Source of the DNA: Pegoplata infirma | Taxonomy: Eukaryota; Arthropoda; Insecta; Diptera; Anthomyiidae | Length of the DNA stretch: 64,000 bases | Direction of reading: 5' to 3' | NCBI GenBank assembly: GCA_963921195.1 | Contig: OY992537.1 | Location: 178,391,021 to 178,455,020, forward strand | In this document: piece after piece, positions 1 to 10,527 of the stretch | How positions within the stretch are numbered: the stretch's first letter is position 1 | Layout: every line of letters begins with the position of its first letter | Made by a program: the position numbers and the translations under genes | Notes under the pieces: generated by a model | Seen by the model: only the letters and a program-made list of their open reading frames with translations | Databases searched by the model: none | Told to the model about the DNA's origin: nothing

Positions 1-537
1 TAAAGGCTTTTTTTATAAAAAAAATTCCAGAAATTTACAGGAAAAATGTTTGAATCTACGAATTTTCATTTGAAAAACAAAATTGTTGATGAAAATAATG
101 ACTGACAAATTCTCAGATTCAGAGATTTTTTTAAAGAAACGGTTCTTGCAAACAATATTTAACCTAAAAATGTCACCATCAGAAATGTTACTTTGGAATT
201 GGTATTTGCGATTAATATCAAAATCATCAATTAAGCAATTTTTGCAAAAATCCATTGAATTGCAAAAAATAAGATACAATTTTTTTTTATAATCAAAATA
301 TATAAACTAAATAGAGTTTAACCTCCTTATTCCAAATCATCTTACCAAACTTTTCAGGCGTATAGCATCTATTCCGATATCCGCGTTCAATACATCGAAC
401 TCGTGGAACTTGTGGATCTACTGCTACTTAAGTTAGCGCGTTCCATTTCGAAACATTCAAGTTTGAAAATTTAAAAAAAAATTTATTTGTATTTCTTTAC
501 GTAAGAGTTATAAGTGAGAGTCACATCAAAAAATTTA
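1..537. other. Unassigned AT-rich sequence
   Basis: AT-rich sequence with no recognisable domain. Around 103-140 there is a weak match to the 33-36 bp satellite motif (a TCTCAGATT core followed by a run of T and AAAG). The two overlapping short open frames at 13-292, on opposite strands, have lysine/phenylalanine/asparagine-rich translations typical of chance ORFs in AT-rich DNA. The stretch 358-474 is listed separately because it is less AT-rich. Confidence 0.6.
358..474 (+). other. Candidate 3'-terminal exon fragment of unknown gene
   Basis: A pyrimidine-rich tract ending in CTTTTCAG at 350-357 is followed by an open frame from GCG (358) to TAA (472-474), about 38 codons, visibly less AT-rich than its surroundings. 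The translation begins AYSIYSDIRVQYIELVEL and continues into a leucine-rich stretch, with none of the poly-Lys/Phe look of nearby chance ORFs. I recognise no family. It could be a last coding exon of a host gene upstream of the window, or a decayed fragment. No supporting second exon is visible in the window. Confidence 0.22.
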
Positions 538-672
538 TTAGAATCTAAAAATGTTTCTATAGAAAAAACTTTTCTGAATCTGAGAATTCCCTATATAATA
601 GTATCTCAGATTTTAATATAGAAAAAGTGTCTTAGAATCTTATAGCTTGAAAATTTTTTATAGAAATTTATT
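538..672 (+). repeat. Short block of the 33-36 bp palindromic satellite
   Basis: About four degenerate units of the motif (AGAATCTGAGAAT ... TTTCTATAGAAAAA) that recurs in long arrays at 19.5, 24, 45, 47, 50, 58 and 61 kb. Confidence 0.7.
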
Positions 673-692
673 TTCATGATCCTGATACATAT

Positions 693-1533
693 TTATACCC
701 TACACCACACTGTGGTACAGGGTATAATGAGTTTGTGCTGATGTTTGTAACTACCCGAAATATTGGTCCTAGACCCACTTTTAAGTATACCGATCGACTT
801 AGAATCACTTTTTGAGTCGATTTAGCGATGTCCGTCCGTCCGTCCGTCCGTCCGTCCGTCTGTCTGTCCATGTAAACGGTGTAAACACGATACAGGTCGC
901 AATTCTCGATCAATTGACTTGAAATTTAAAACTTAAGCCTCTTTTGGCCCAAGGACGAAGCCTATTGAAATTGGAAAAAATCGGTCCATATTTAGACCTA
1001 GCCCCCATACAAAGGTCCCCTTTAGTTTTGGCTCAAATGACTCTAATAGTCGCATTTTAATAGGTATCTTTTCAAAATTTGGCAGGAATTAATGTTTTAT
1101 ACACACAAATCACCATTCCGAATTTTAAAGAAATCGAACCAGTTCTTCTAGTAGCCCCCATACAAACCACCTTCCCGATTTTCACATAAATCTCTCAATT
1201 TTCATGAAAATAGAAAATATTTAATTAAAATTCTGTTTGTGTATGTTAAACGCGTACTTTAATAACCTTATCAAATCTAATTATCATCGGACCATTTTGG
1301 ACTTAGGTCCCATGTGGAAATTTCGCCCGATATTCAGTTGAAGCGATTTATTGTCAACAAAAAGAAGCCTATTCCACTCAAATTTGATTAGTGATTGCTT
1401 TTTACACTTATTAAAGATTTGACAAAATATAGATCTAATCAGTCCATGTTTGAACTTGGGACCCATGGTCCGGGAAACTCTGGTGTAGGGTATTATATGG
1501 TCGGTCTTGACCGACTATAATTTTCTTACTTGT
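693..1533 (-). mobile_element. mini-me/INE-1-like Helentron copy, variant subfamily
   Basis: Read on the minus strand, it starts ACAAGTAAG at 1533, passes a hairpin AGTCGGTC/GACCGACT (1497-1517) and the motif ATAATACCCTACACC, and ends near 693 in GTGTAGGGTATAAAT. Internally a (GTCC)n block (829-868) precedes a core that on the minus strand reads as the GGACATCGCTAAAT-type mini-me core. There is no coding capacity. The hairpin sequence differs from the TTCGGC...GCCGAA hairpin of the other copies in the window, so this is a distinct subfamily. Family knowledge: mini-me/DINE-1 elements are non-autonomous Helentron derivatives with a GTCY-core-TA layout. Confidence 0.75.
829..868 (+). repeat. (GTCC)n microsatellite inside mini-me
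   Basis: About eight GTCC repeats then GTCT units; the proto-microsatellite region typical of mini-me elements. Confidence 0.9.
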
Positions 1534-1703
1534 TTTTTTTTAGATAAAACCAGTATTATGTGTTGTTAAACATATTTCACTGATGAAATGACTTATTTTT
1601 TATTTTTTTTTAATTTTTTCTTAATTTTAAAAAATGTTCAAATCGAAAAGGGGGGGGCACGTGCCCCCTGTGCCCACCCCCTGTATACGTCCATGCCCCA
1701 GGT
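1534..1703. other. AT-rich spacer ending in a degenerate hAT-like terminus
   Basis: AT-rich sequence; 1650-1694 is G/C-rich and ends CCCCCTGTATACGTCCATG. This resembles the right ends of the satellite-bearing hATs (CCCCTGTATACGCCACTG at 25.4 and 47.9 kb), so it may be a decayed end of the same family. No partner end was found. Confidence 0.4.
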
Positions 1704-1874
1704 CTTAACTCATTACCTTCCGCAACACTCCCATACAAATGTAAGTAGATATTGAGTAGATAAGAACTACTCCAGGGAAGTAGTTGGAAGTTGTTTGAAA
1801 GCTAGGAGTACTTCTTATCTACTGAATATCTACTTACTTTTGTATGGGAGTGTCGCGGAAGGTAATGAGTTAAG
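1704..1874. mobile_element. Small palindromic MITE
   Basis: Two arms of about 70 bp, 1704-1773 and 1804-1874, are near-perfect inverted complements (CTTAACTCATTACCTTCCG on the left), separated by about 30 bp. No TSD could be assigned. The 65-codon open frame starting at 1795 reads out of this palindrome into T-rich DNA; it is leucine/phenylalanine-rich and unlikely to be a gene. Confidence 0.7.
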
Positions 1875-2454
1875 AGCTGAATATCAACTTTTTATGGAGT
1901 ACAAAAGACTGCCTTTGCGTTTTTTCTTGTGTTTTTTGTTATTTTTGTTGTATTTCATTACATTTGTTATAGTTTTAAAGCACTCCAAATAGAAGTACTC
2001 CGCACTTTTTTACTGGGCTAGGATTAGCTCAGATTTATTTTTACCATTTTACATTTTGGGCAACGCTTAATTTTTTCCCAGTAGATTCAGATTCAGAAAA
2101 AAATTATAAAAAAAAATTTTGGACTTGATTTGACCCATTTTTTAACTAAATAGAGTTAATCCTAGTCTTAATCCGGCTGCAAAAAATAAGCCTATTATAA
2201 TATTAAACTATCTATTTTATTTTGGCCGCCCGTGAAAGAGAATTGTGACCTTCCACACAAAAAATATTATTGGTTTTGCAAATTTAATTTTCGACCGGGA
2301 ATTCCCAGTATCCCGAGAAATCGTAAAAAAAATTTCCGTTTTCCCGGGAAATGGAAAAGTCCGGGAAAAATCTCTACCTGAACCAATTTTCCAGGGCAAA
2401 CTGATGCAGGGTATGATATTCTTGCTAAATAAAAATTAAAAAAAAATAAGTGAA
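1875..2454. other. Unassigned sequence with CCGGGAA-rich stretch
   Basis: AT-rich DNA. The part 2215-2400 carries several CCGGGAA/TTCCCGGG motifs in both orientations, a pattern that recurs at 15830-15900 and may mark a further, unresolved hAT-like element. Confidence 0.4.
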
Positions 2455-3014
2455 ACAAGTAAAAAAGTAAAATTCGGCCTTGCCGAATGTAGTGATACCC
2501 TCCACAATTTCCAAAAGAATATTGCAACAAACTTTATTTAAAAGGAAATTACTTTAAAAAAAAAATTTTTTTGAAAAAAAATTTCCGCGAAAAAAAAATC
2601 CGCGATTTTTGTCTTTTTTTGTCAAAAAATATGTTCGTACTTGTTTATATACCATTTGGTGTTTAATTATGTTCACATATGTCAACCAGCAGGCGAATTA
2701 AAGCATTTTGTATTTTTAGGTTAAGTTGAATGTACTGAAATTTTTGAGGTGTCCTTACATTTTCGTTCATAACTTTTGAACCGCTGAACCGATATCGCTC
2801 AAATGCAATACCAAACTTCTCGGGAGAACTTCTAATAAATACGTTAAGTTTCAGTCATATATGTACAATATTTTGTCCGTGATCACCATTTCCACAGACA
2901 GACGGACATAGCTAGAATGTCTTAGAATCGATCACTGATCAATAATATATATACTTTATGGGGTCCCAGACCGATATTTCGATGAGTTACAAACGGAATG
3001 ACAAACTTATATAT
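2455..3014 (+). mobile_element. mini-me copy, 5' part; 3' end displaced to 10338-10366
   Basis: Starts ACAAGTAAAAAAG, then the hairpin AATTCGGCCTTGCCGAAT (2472-2489) and GATACCCTCC. It runs through an AACTTTTGAACCGCTGAACC motif, a CAGACAGACGGACAT block and the AATATATATACTTTATGGGG core (2942-2962), and breaks off at ACTTATAT (3014). The expected end (CCCTCTATCACTaaGTGGAGGGTATAAAA) resumes at 8424-8433 and 10338-10366. Joining across the insertions reproduces the intact end seen at 27160-27203. The separation is due to two foldbacks and one hAT inserted in series. Confidence 0.85.
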
Positions 3015-4278
3015 GGGTGAAATCAAAAAATGTCAGTGTTTTTGAGCCAAAATTGTACAAACAAAAAATTTTAATTTTTGGTAAATTTTTTTATTAAAAT
3101 CGATATGTTACATCACTACTAATATAACTATAAAAGATCTCTTCTACAAACTGTTTCAAACAAATTTTATCGACATTTTTATGATTTTTTTGGTGACGGA
3201 GTTTACATTCACCTTAGAAAAATACATTAAATTTTTTGAATTTTCTTTGAAAACATTTTATTGTAATTTAAAACACTTATTTATGTAATTGCTAACAATT
3301 TTTGTAATTAGGATTTTTTTCTGGTTTTTGTTATTAAAGATTTTACAATTATTTTTTATTTTAATAGGATTTTTCTAAGGAAATGTAAAATAAATTTATT
3401 ATTATTTCTGTTAAAATAAGTTCTTTTACTTTTTTGAATAACTAGTGTTAATATTTGCGTCGGTTTTAACAACTTCATAAGGTTTTTTAATGCAATCTGC
3501 AAAAAAAAAAAAAAAAGTTGACGGAGTTTACAGAGACGGAGTTTACATTTCATCACTTTTTGCCCTTTTTTTCGAAAACTATTTGTCGGAAATTGGTTTC
3601 CGAAAAAAAATCATTAGATGTCAACTAGATACGTCAAAATATGACGATATTTCAGATGCACGCTAAGTAGTTTTGTTGTAAACGTGGAGACGGAGTTTAA
3701 AGCATTTTTCGATTTTTCATTTATGATTTAGCTTTTCACACAGGGAAATTAATTTGCAGGGAGCAAACTTGAAACCAATGATCCAAAATGATACTTTATT
3801 GCCTCGCGTTTAATAAATGGGGCAATAACCTATTATTTTTCTAAACACAATACGTCAAAAACAACAAAATTGTCAGGTTCCATAATGTCTAAAAAAAGTG
3901 TTGAAAAATCGTTACACAATTGAAGCCGTGTTTGTATGGGTAAAAGAGATAGTTATGACTATATTAAATTTTTTTTTAAGAACGTCAACATGCCCTCTTT
4001 AAAAATGTAGTCAATTATTAAGAGTTTGGGTTATTGGTTTTTAAGATATAACCGGTTAAAATTTAAAAATTGAAAATGTTACTGGCGACGGAGTTTACAT
4101 TTGGCCTACAAAAATGAAAATAACTTGTTTAAAATAGCTTACTAGTATCCGGATTGTTGTTAGTTATGTAGAACGCCAATCTATGCGACGTTGTACATTA
4201 AAAATATGCGAATACTTTAACCCATGTATGAGATATTACACGATTACATGGTTTGGTTGACATTTTTTGATTTCACCC
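3015..4278. mobile_element. Foldback-like element 1 (ATAT TSD)
   Basis: Terminal inverted repeats GGGTGAAATCAAAAAATGTC at 3015 and its complement ending 4278 are perfect over about 21 bp. They are flanked by ATAT (3011-3014 and 4279-4282). The interior holds four or five scattered copies of GACGGAGTTTACA (about 3196, 3520, 3534, 3690, 4086), a signature that recurs nowhere else in the window. No coding capacity. Together with the next element it sits inside the mini-me copy at ATAT. Confidence 0.75.
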
Positions 4279-4540
4279 ATATGAAGGTTTCTATTTCAAA
4301 CGTACCACGAAAAAAAAATGTTGTTGGATCAAAGTCAAACTTTGAGAGCTTATTGCCCTATATGAAAGTAACAAATCGTGGAACAAAAGTTTTCGTTTTT
4401 CGGAAAAATGGGCGAGATAGGCGTGGTCAAACATGGTAAAATTGAGCAATTTTTGCATGATGTCGCTTTATATTTAATTTTTTCTACAGTAACTCAACGA
4501 TTCTGAAATTTTCGAAACACATTTATTTTATAGTCTTTTG

Positions 4541-6603
4541 TAGAGATGGGATCGTGAGTGACTTTTCAATCACGATCACGCACGCTCACGAAAAAAAAAA
4601 ATTTAATCACGCACGATCACGCACGAAATTTTTTTTTGTACTCACGCTCACGCACGCTCACGTGAGTAGAAAACAATTTTAATCACGCTCACGATGTAAT
4701 CACGTTCACGAAATACTCACGAATTAAAATAAAATAAAAAAAATTTTATGCCATATTTTTTATTTTTTTAACATTTATTTAAATTTACAAAATGTTTTTG
4801 TAATTATAAAAGGGCAATTCCAAAATATTAAGAGCCAATTTTAGTCGGTTTTGGGAATGGTTTCTTCAGATTTAATTGAAAATTGGCACTTAGATAGCCA
4901 ACATACCTATGATAATGGAACTTTCTATCGTTTTTTAAATTCGGTTTACTGATCGTATTATGGCAGGTCAAAGCTCGACTTTTTATTTTCCAAAATTAGA
5001 AAAACATATCATCACATAAAACATGTTCTAACTTTTTAACCAATTATCCGATTTTCGCAATTCTTGGCTCATATGAGATCTTAAGTCTTGTGCTTTTTTA
5101 AATAATTTTAAATGTAAAAGGATTCTTTAAAGAAAAGTATCAAAAATGCAAAAACTTTTTTCTTTGCGAATATTTAAAACAACACATCTTCGATTTTTTT
5201 TTTTAAATTCGGTAATAGTCAAAATGTTTTGTATAACATATCCAAAATTCAGAGGGGGATCAAAAGCTATTCTGGTTTGAGTACCAGGTTCCCATAATTT
5301 TCCATTAGAAAATTATTATTTTTTTTTTTTTGGAATGTTTTAAAAAATTTAACAAGGATAAGATTACATCCCTTATACAGGTTGTATTTTTCTCACTTTT
5401 GCTAAATCAGTCGAACTTCGACCCGCGATAATTCGAAAACTATACTGAATTTTGAAAATCCAAATATGAAATATCCCAAGCAGAAACTGCCAACCGTTCC
5501 AAAGAAAAAGTCTCGGCAAATCACTTTATTTTTTGTGTAGAAGGTAGTATGAATTTGAAAAAGTGCTTTCCAAGCGCTTTGCCAATGTTTTTCTATTTAA
5601 ATCCGTTCAAAGTATAAATATTTAATTAAAATTTATTAATTTTTATAACAATTGGAATTTTTTTTATTTCCTTGCAGGATAAGTGGCCGGTCCTTGATAG
5701 TTCTCATGATATGTCACTTATACACAATGACATACATATTACAAACTTGACACCTTTTATGTAAAAACACCTGTTTCTTTCGTGAGGAAGTGTCTTAAAC
5801 TCCAAATACATCACCCTTAAACTCCGGATACATACCCGTTTCGGTTCAATACACCACTTTTTTTCGGGACTTTTCCAAATTTTTTCCTAAAAGCATTTTT
5901 ATTAAATTTTTTATTCAAAAACGCAAAGAAAACTGCAAACAAATTTTTTCCGGGACTTAGAAAATTTTTCAAAGTTTATTCAAAATTTTTTTATCCTAAT
6001 AAATGCGTCAATAAATTTTTTATCCTAATTTAATAAATTTCTGTATTCAAATAAACACCAACAAAAGTTGTGTCTTATGGACTTATATATACAATTTAGA
6101 TACGTCCCATTTTTTGTTCTAAAAGTGCTATAATAGTACCATATTTTTTGTTTTTAAAGCGCTTTCAAAGCGCATTAAAATAGCAACGGCATACCGTTTA
6201 CCGTGGTTATCATTGTGGACGCTGGGAGAGTACTAAACTGTGATGCTTTCCCAGCACACAAGCGACCATAAAAGGTACTTTGCCAGCGCTCTCCTGCCGT
6301 ATTTTTCTGCCTGGGATGCTATGGCAAATCTTAAGTCAATTCGAACAGTGGAGCGAATTTTTTTTTAAAATTGCTCAAAAAACTTATTAAATTTATTAAT
6401 TTATTTGAAAGGACTTTACGGAATCGAAAAAAACGGAGAAAAAATTAAAATCACGAAAAAATCACGCAGCAATTTTACTCACGCACGATCACGCACGAAC
6501 TTTTTTTTGTTACTCACGATCACGCACGCTCACGTGAGTAGAAAATAAAATTACTCACGAATCACGTGATTCACGGGAATCACGTGATTGGTGCGCATCT
6601 CTA
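4541..6603. mobile_element. Non-autonomous hAT, TAGAGATG family
   Basis: Termini TAGAGATG...CATCTCTA with an exact 8-bp TSD GTCTTTTG (4533-4540, 6604-6611); removing it restores the foldback arm seen uninterrupted at 8160-8170. Subterminal zones (4550-4720 and 6450-6595) are dense in CACGCACGATCACG-type motifs, possible transposase binding sites by analogy with hAT subterminal repeats (inference). The middle holds half of a GGGCAATTCC foldback (from 4812) and unassigned sequence with a PolII-like coding look nowhere. Relatives with the same ends: 11934-15780 and 36149-36654. Confidence 0.9.
4812..5480 (+). mobile_element. One arm of a GGGCAATTCC foldback element
   Basis: Begins GGGCAATTCCAAAATATT and continues with sequence closely similar to the arms of the foldback at 12493-13602 (AACTTTTTAACCAATTATCCG, AACACATCTTCGATTTTTTT). 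The matching right terminus was not found, so it is probably a truncated copy. Confidence 0.55.
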
Positions 6604-7371
6604 GTCTTTTGTATGGGCTATCGATTGGCTTTATTAGTTTTTGGAAAAAATTCAGAACTATATCTGAATTTTTCAAATGAAAAATAAAAATTGATGTAGC
6701 AAAAAACACGATATTTTTAATTTTTTTAAAAAAAATTTTAAATTAAAGTTAATTTCATTCTCTACATCATATCAAATTTTCAGAGAGCAGTTATTTTTGG
6801 TTTTCGAGAAAATTGGCTTTAAAGTTTAAATGTCTTATTTTATTTTCCATATCACTCATACGCCACGATACATTTATTTTTGCACTTACCAAAAACTTGT
6901 TTAATTCTGTTTAGATAACAGATTTAGAGCTGATTTGTCTTATTTATAGGAATTCGACTGGTTTTTTGTTGACCAGAGACATACAGTGCCATCGCTCCAT
7001 AGTCTTCTGTGTAATAAGAATGACAATTTTTTTGAACTTTAAAATCTTTGAAATGATGAAGAAGGTTTGTAAAATTTTTGAAGTGCAGACTTTAAAATAT
7101 TTTTTGGAACTTGTCTACTTCTGATATATTTTAAATTTTTAGTTGTAAGGCAATGTGTTTAATATCAGAGTATTAATAAAAATTAACAACGACTGTGAAT
7201 ATTGTTGCCTGGATTTATTCCAGTAAATGGCTAAGCGGCGTCCCAGAATTTCAATAATCATAAGGCAAAGATCACTTCTGAAATATTGTCATTTTATTGA
7301 TATTGAATGCAACCTTGATACGAAGAATCTTGAAAAACAGTCGAATTGTTATTATAAATATGACAAATCAA

Positions 7372-7847
7372 TAGAGTCCGGCCGAAACCAGTTTTTCGAG
7401 GCCAAACCGAAACCGAACCAAAACCGAAACTAAAAAAAATTAATGCCTGGCTGAATAAAATTTTTCTTTATTTCTTTTTTAAAATAAATATACAGCACTT
7501 AATGTTTTTAAACCATCGGAGTTGTTGTATTTATTCAAAAATATATATATTTTTAAAAACTTACAAAAAAATCATATTTAAATAAACTTAAAAAAAAATT
7601 GTTCATTAAATCTGCAGATTAAGAAAAAAAAATTATTTGAACTGTAACAGTAACACGTTAATTGGAAATCCTTGTTACATTTTTAAAATGAACTGAATCA
7701 AGTGTAATGATACTCGAAATTGAAAAATTCAGCAACTTTTTTATATATTTTTTAAAATACTAAAATTTTGCCGAATACCGAATAGAGGCCGAAACCACAT
7801 TATTCGGCCGAAGTCGAGACCGAAACCGAATATTCGGTTGGACTCTA
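7372..7847. mobile_element. hAT MITE, TAGAGTCCGGCCGAA ends
   Basis: Ends TAGAGTCCGGCCGAAACC and CGGTTGGACTCTA; flanks CAAATCAA (7364-7371) and CAAATCAG (7848-7855), a 7-of-8 TSD. Subterminal zones are rich in CCGAAACCG motifs. Inserted in the spacer of foldback element 2. Confidence 0.8.
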
Positions 7848-9011
7848 CAAATCAGCTCTAAATGAATTATATAAATAGAATTAAACAAGTTTTTGGTAAG
7901 TGCAAAAATAAATGTATCGTGGCGTATGAGTGATATGGAAAATAAAATAAGACATTCAAACTTTAAAGCCAATTTTCTCGAAAACCAAAAATAACTGCTC
8001 TCTGAAAATTTGATATGATGTAGAGAATGAAAAGAACTTTAATTTAAAATTTTTTTAAACAAAATTAAAAATGGCGTGTTTTTTGCTACATCGATTTTTA
8101 TTTTTCATTTGAAAAATTCAGACATAGTTCCAAAAACTAATAATGCCAATCGATAGCCCATACAAAACACTATAAATTAGATGTGTTTCGAAAATTTCAG
8201 AATCGTTGAGTTACTGTAGAAAAAATTAAATATAAAGCGACATCATGCAAAAATTGCTCAATTTTGCCATGTTTGACCACGCCTATCTCGCCCATTTTTC
8301 CGAAAAACGAAAACTTTTGTTCCACGATTTGTTACTTTCATATAGGACAATAAGCTCTCAAAGTTTGACTTTGATCCAACAACATTTTTTTTCGTGGTAC
8401 GTTTGAAATAGAAACCTTCATATACCCTCTATCTAGGGTTGCCAGACGGGCTTGATTTGGCTTGATTGTCAAGCTTTTTTAGTACGTGTCAAGAATCAAG
8501 CCAAAATGTCATTTGTCAAGCTAAAATGAAATTTTAGACCATTTCCCACTAAATTGTCAAGAAAAATCAAGAATAATTTATTTTAAAAGTCTTTAAATGT
8601 AAATAAATACAAATTTAAGATTATTTTCAAAAATAATTATAATTTTACCACTAGGTGTACCAAAATCTCCTTTCTTAAAAAATAATAAGCGAGAAGAGTA
8701 ATGTATGGAACTGATTTCCTATATCATTGCAGGTGCGCGATAAATTTGGGCAGTGCCACTTTTACCAAATGACTTATTCCTTATTTTTAGCATTCTGTAA
8801 AAAGTATATTTCTGAAACGGCACTAAAAAAATTTCAATGAAAAGCAAAAAAACTTTAAAATTTACTCTAAAATAAGCCGATTCCAATTTTTTTAAATCTA
8901 AAAAAACTTGCGAACGCATTCAAAATTTGCTGAAATCAATAAACTTTTTTGCTAATTTTTTGTAAAACAGCGATTAATTTTATTTTCAAGCCCCGGTTTT
9001 TTTATTATCTA

Positions 9012-9709
9012 CACTGAAAGAATTATTGTTCATAATATCTATGAACATATTTCATTAAACCAAATTCATAGAATCTATGAAACAATTCATTGGCTGAATG
9101 AATATTCATTAGTATTTTGAAATATTTCATAGAATTTTATTCATAGATTCTGTAAGATTCATAGAAAAAATTCATAGACCAAAGGAGGAAAACCTCGCCG
9201 ACTAACACTTAGTTTTGTAATGTTCGTTATTTTTTTTTTGCAAATACACAAACATTTTGTTTTCTACAAACATACACACAGATTTTGGCAGAGCATTGCG
9301 GCAGAGCATAATATTTTAAAGCAGGATATTTAACAAAATAGATTTTAAGTGTTAACTTGTTTATTTACTTTAGCTCAGTGGTTAGAGACTAAGCTTCACG
9401 AACCACTGATATTGTGTTCGAATCTCGGTGGGGATCAGTTAAAAATAAATAAATTTTTAAAAATAGAATATTGTAAATAAATAAAAATAAAATAATAAAG
9501 TAAATAAAAATTAAATAAAATAAAAAAAAAAAATAGAATTGAACAATAAAATTTTTTTTCCATAGCCTATGAACTTTTTCATCGGTATCAGGTTTCTATG
9601 AATTTGTTTCATAGATTCTATGAAGGGCATCATTGGCTCACTTCTATTGATTTTTTTCATAGAATCAATATACGTTTTCATAGCCGTAATGAACAAAATT
9701 CTTTCAGTG
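9012..9709. mobile_element. MITE with CACTGAAAGAATT ends (TA target), carrying a tRNA-like SINE
   Basis: Inverted ends CACTGAAAGAATTattGTTCAT / ATGAACaaAATTCTTTCAGTG flanked by TA (9010-9011, 9710-9711), as for Tc1/mariner-type MITEs. Internally a TTCATAGATTCTATGAA-type motif repeats in both orientations (9050-9180, 9570-9690). A tRNA-like segment lies at 9361-9440. Confidence 0.75.
9361..9440 (+). repeat. tRNA-like (SINE head) sequence
   Basis: An exact A-box consensus TAGCTCAGTGG (9371-9381) and B-box GTTCGAATC (9416-9424) are spaced as in a tRNA promoter. The T stem and acceptor stem do not pair well and an AT-rich tail follows, so a tRNA-derived SINE piece is more likely than a functional tRNA gene. 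Confidence 0.55.
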
Positions 9710-9712
9710 TAA

Positions 9713-9839
9713 GGGCGGATTACTCAATGAAAAGTTAGCTGCTAACTGCCGATTTAACGGAGCCTTATGTCAAAATTTGTATGAAAAAGTTAAATTTAAC
9801 GGAGAGTTATTTTATAACGGAGCATTGAGTAATCCAGCC
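9713..9839. mobile_element. PIF/Harbinger-type MITE, 127 bp
   Basis: Ends GGGCGGATTACTCAATG and CATTGAGTAATCCAGCC, flanked by TAA on both sides (9710-9712, 9840-9842), the TWA target of Harbinger elements. A second, 3'-truncated copy lies at 52127-52240. It abuts the previous MITE and shares its TA. Confidence 0.75.
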
Positions 9840-10527
9840 TAAGTCACACAAAATTTGTTTTGTAACCTTTTTAATTGCATTTTGGATTATACAAATTCAT
9901 TAAACACGGTCACCACGTTTTCTCACAAAAATTAAATTTTTAAATTACCGATTTTTGATTACACGAACTTTTTATTGCACTGATCAGAAATGCTTTAAAA
10001 AATATAAATTTTTTCCGAAATTTTTTTCCGTTTCGTTAAAAATAAAAATTAGGGAAAAAATCAAAATTTTTCCAAGTGCCGACACTTTTTTTTGTTAAGC
10101 CTTCATTTTTTTTTTGCATTTGTGTGTAAGAAAAAACTAAAATTTTTTTATTAGTTTCAGTCTCAATCAATTTCACTAAAATTCTAAAATTTTCAAATTT
10201 AAAAAAAAACTCTTTTTTTTTAAATACTAAAATTTCAAATGTCAAGAAAAATCAAGCTTTTTTTTCTAGATGTCAAGAAAAATCAAGCTTTTTTTCTAAA
10301 TGTCAAGCTTTTTACCAATTTCGATCTGGCAAGCCTACCTCTATCACTAAGTGGAGGGTATAAAAATTACTTTTTTTAGTACAATGAAGGTCAAAAAAGT
10401 ACACTTTTTTAGTCAAATCAGTACAATCTTGAAAATGTCATTTATCATCCCTGGTACGAATTGTTTTTCTATTTTTTTTATTTATGTATAAAAACGATTC
10501 ATTCACAAAACATTTTGAAATAAAAAA

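Larger units (their letters stand above)
4283..8419. mobile_element. Long foldback element 2 (ATAT TSD), interrupted by two hATs
   Basis: Arms of about 570 bp: left 4283-4532 continuing at 6612-6937, right 7846-8419, inverted complements beginning GAAGGTTTCTATTTCAAACG. Flanks are ATAT at 4279-4282 and 8420-8423. The left arm is split by the hAT at 4541-6603, the central spacer by the hAT MITE at 7372-7847. The arms contain GGCGTGGTCAAACATGG and TATGGGCTATCGATTGG, shared in diverged form with the foldback at 33684-34767, so the two are relatives. No coding capacity. Confidence 0.85.
8434..10337. mobile_element. hAT element, TAGGGTTGCCAG ends
   Basis: Ends TAGGGTTGCCAGACGGGC and ATCTGGCAAGCCTA with exact TSD CCTCTATC (8426-8433, 10338-10345), inserted in the terminal CCCTCTATCACT motif of the mini-me copy. 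Both subterminal zones repeat TGTCAAG(A/C)..TCAAG motifs (8470-8570 and 10240-10310). The interior carries a TA-target MITE and a Harbinger-type MITE. No transposase remains. Relative: 41805-43080. Confidence 0.9.

Noticed and set aside
1795..1992. Small membrane protein gene
   Set aside because: The frame begins inside a palindromic MITE arm and its hydrophobic stretch is T-rich low-complexity DNA; no supporting context.
9361..9440. Functional tRNA gene
   Set aside because: A and B boxes are good but T and acceptor stems fail; it sits inside a MITE and is better read as SINE-derived.
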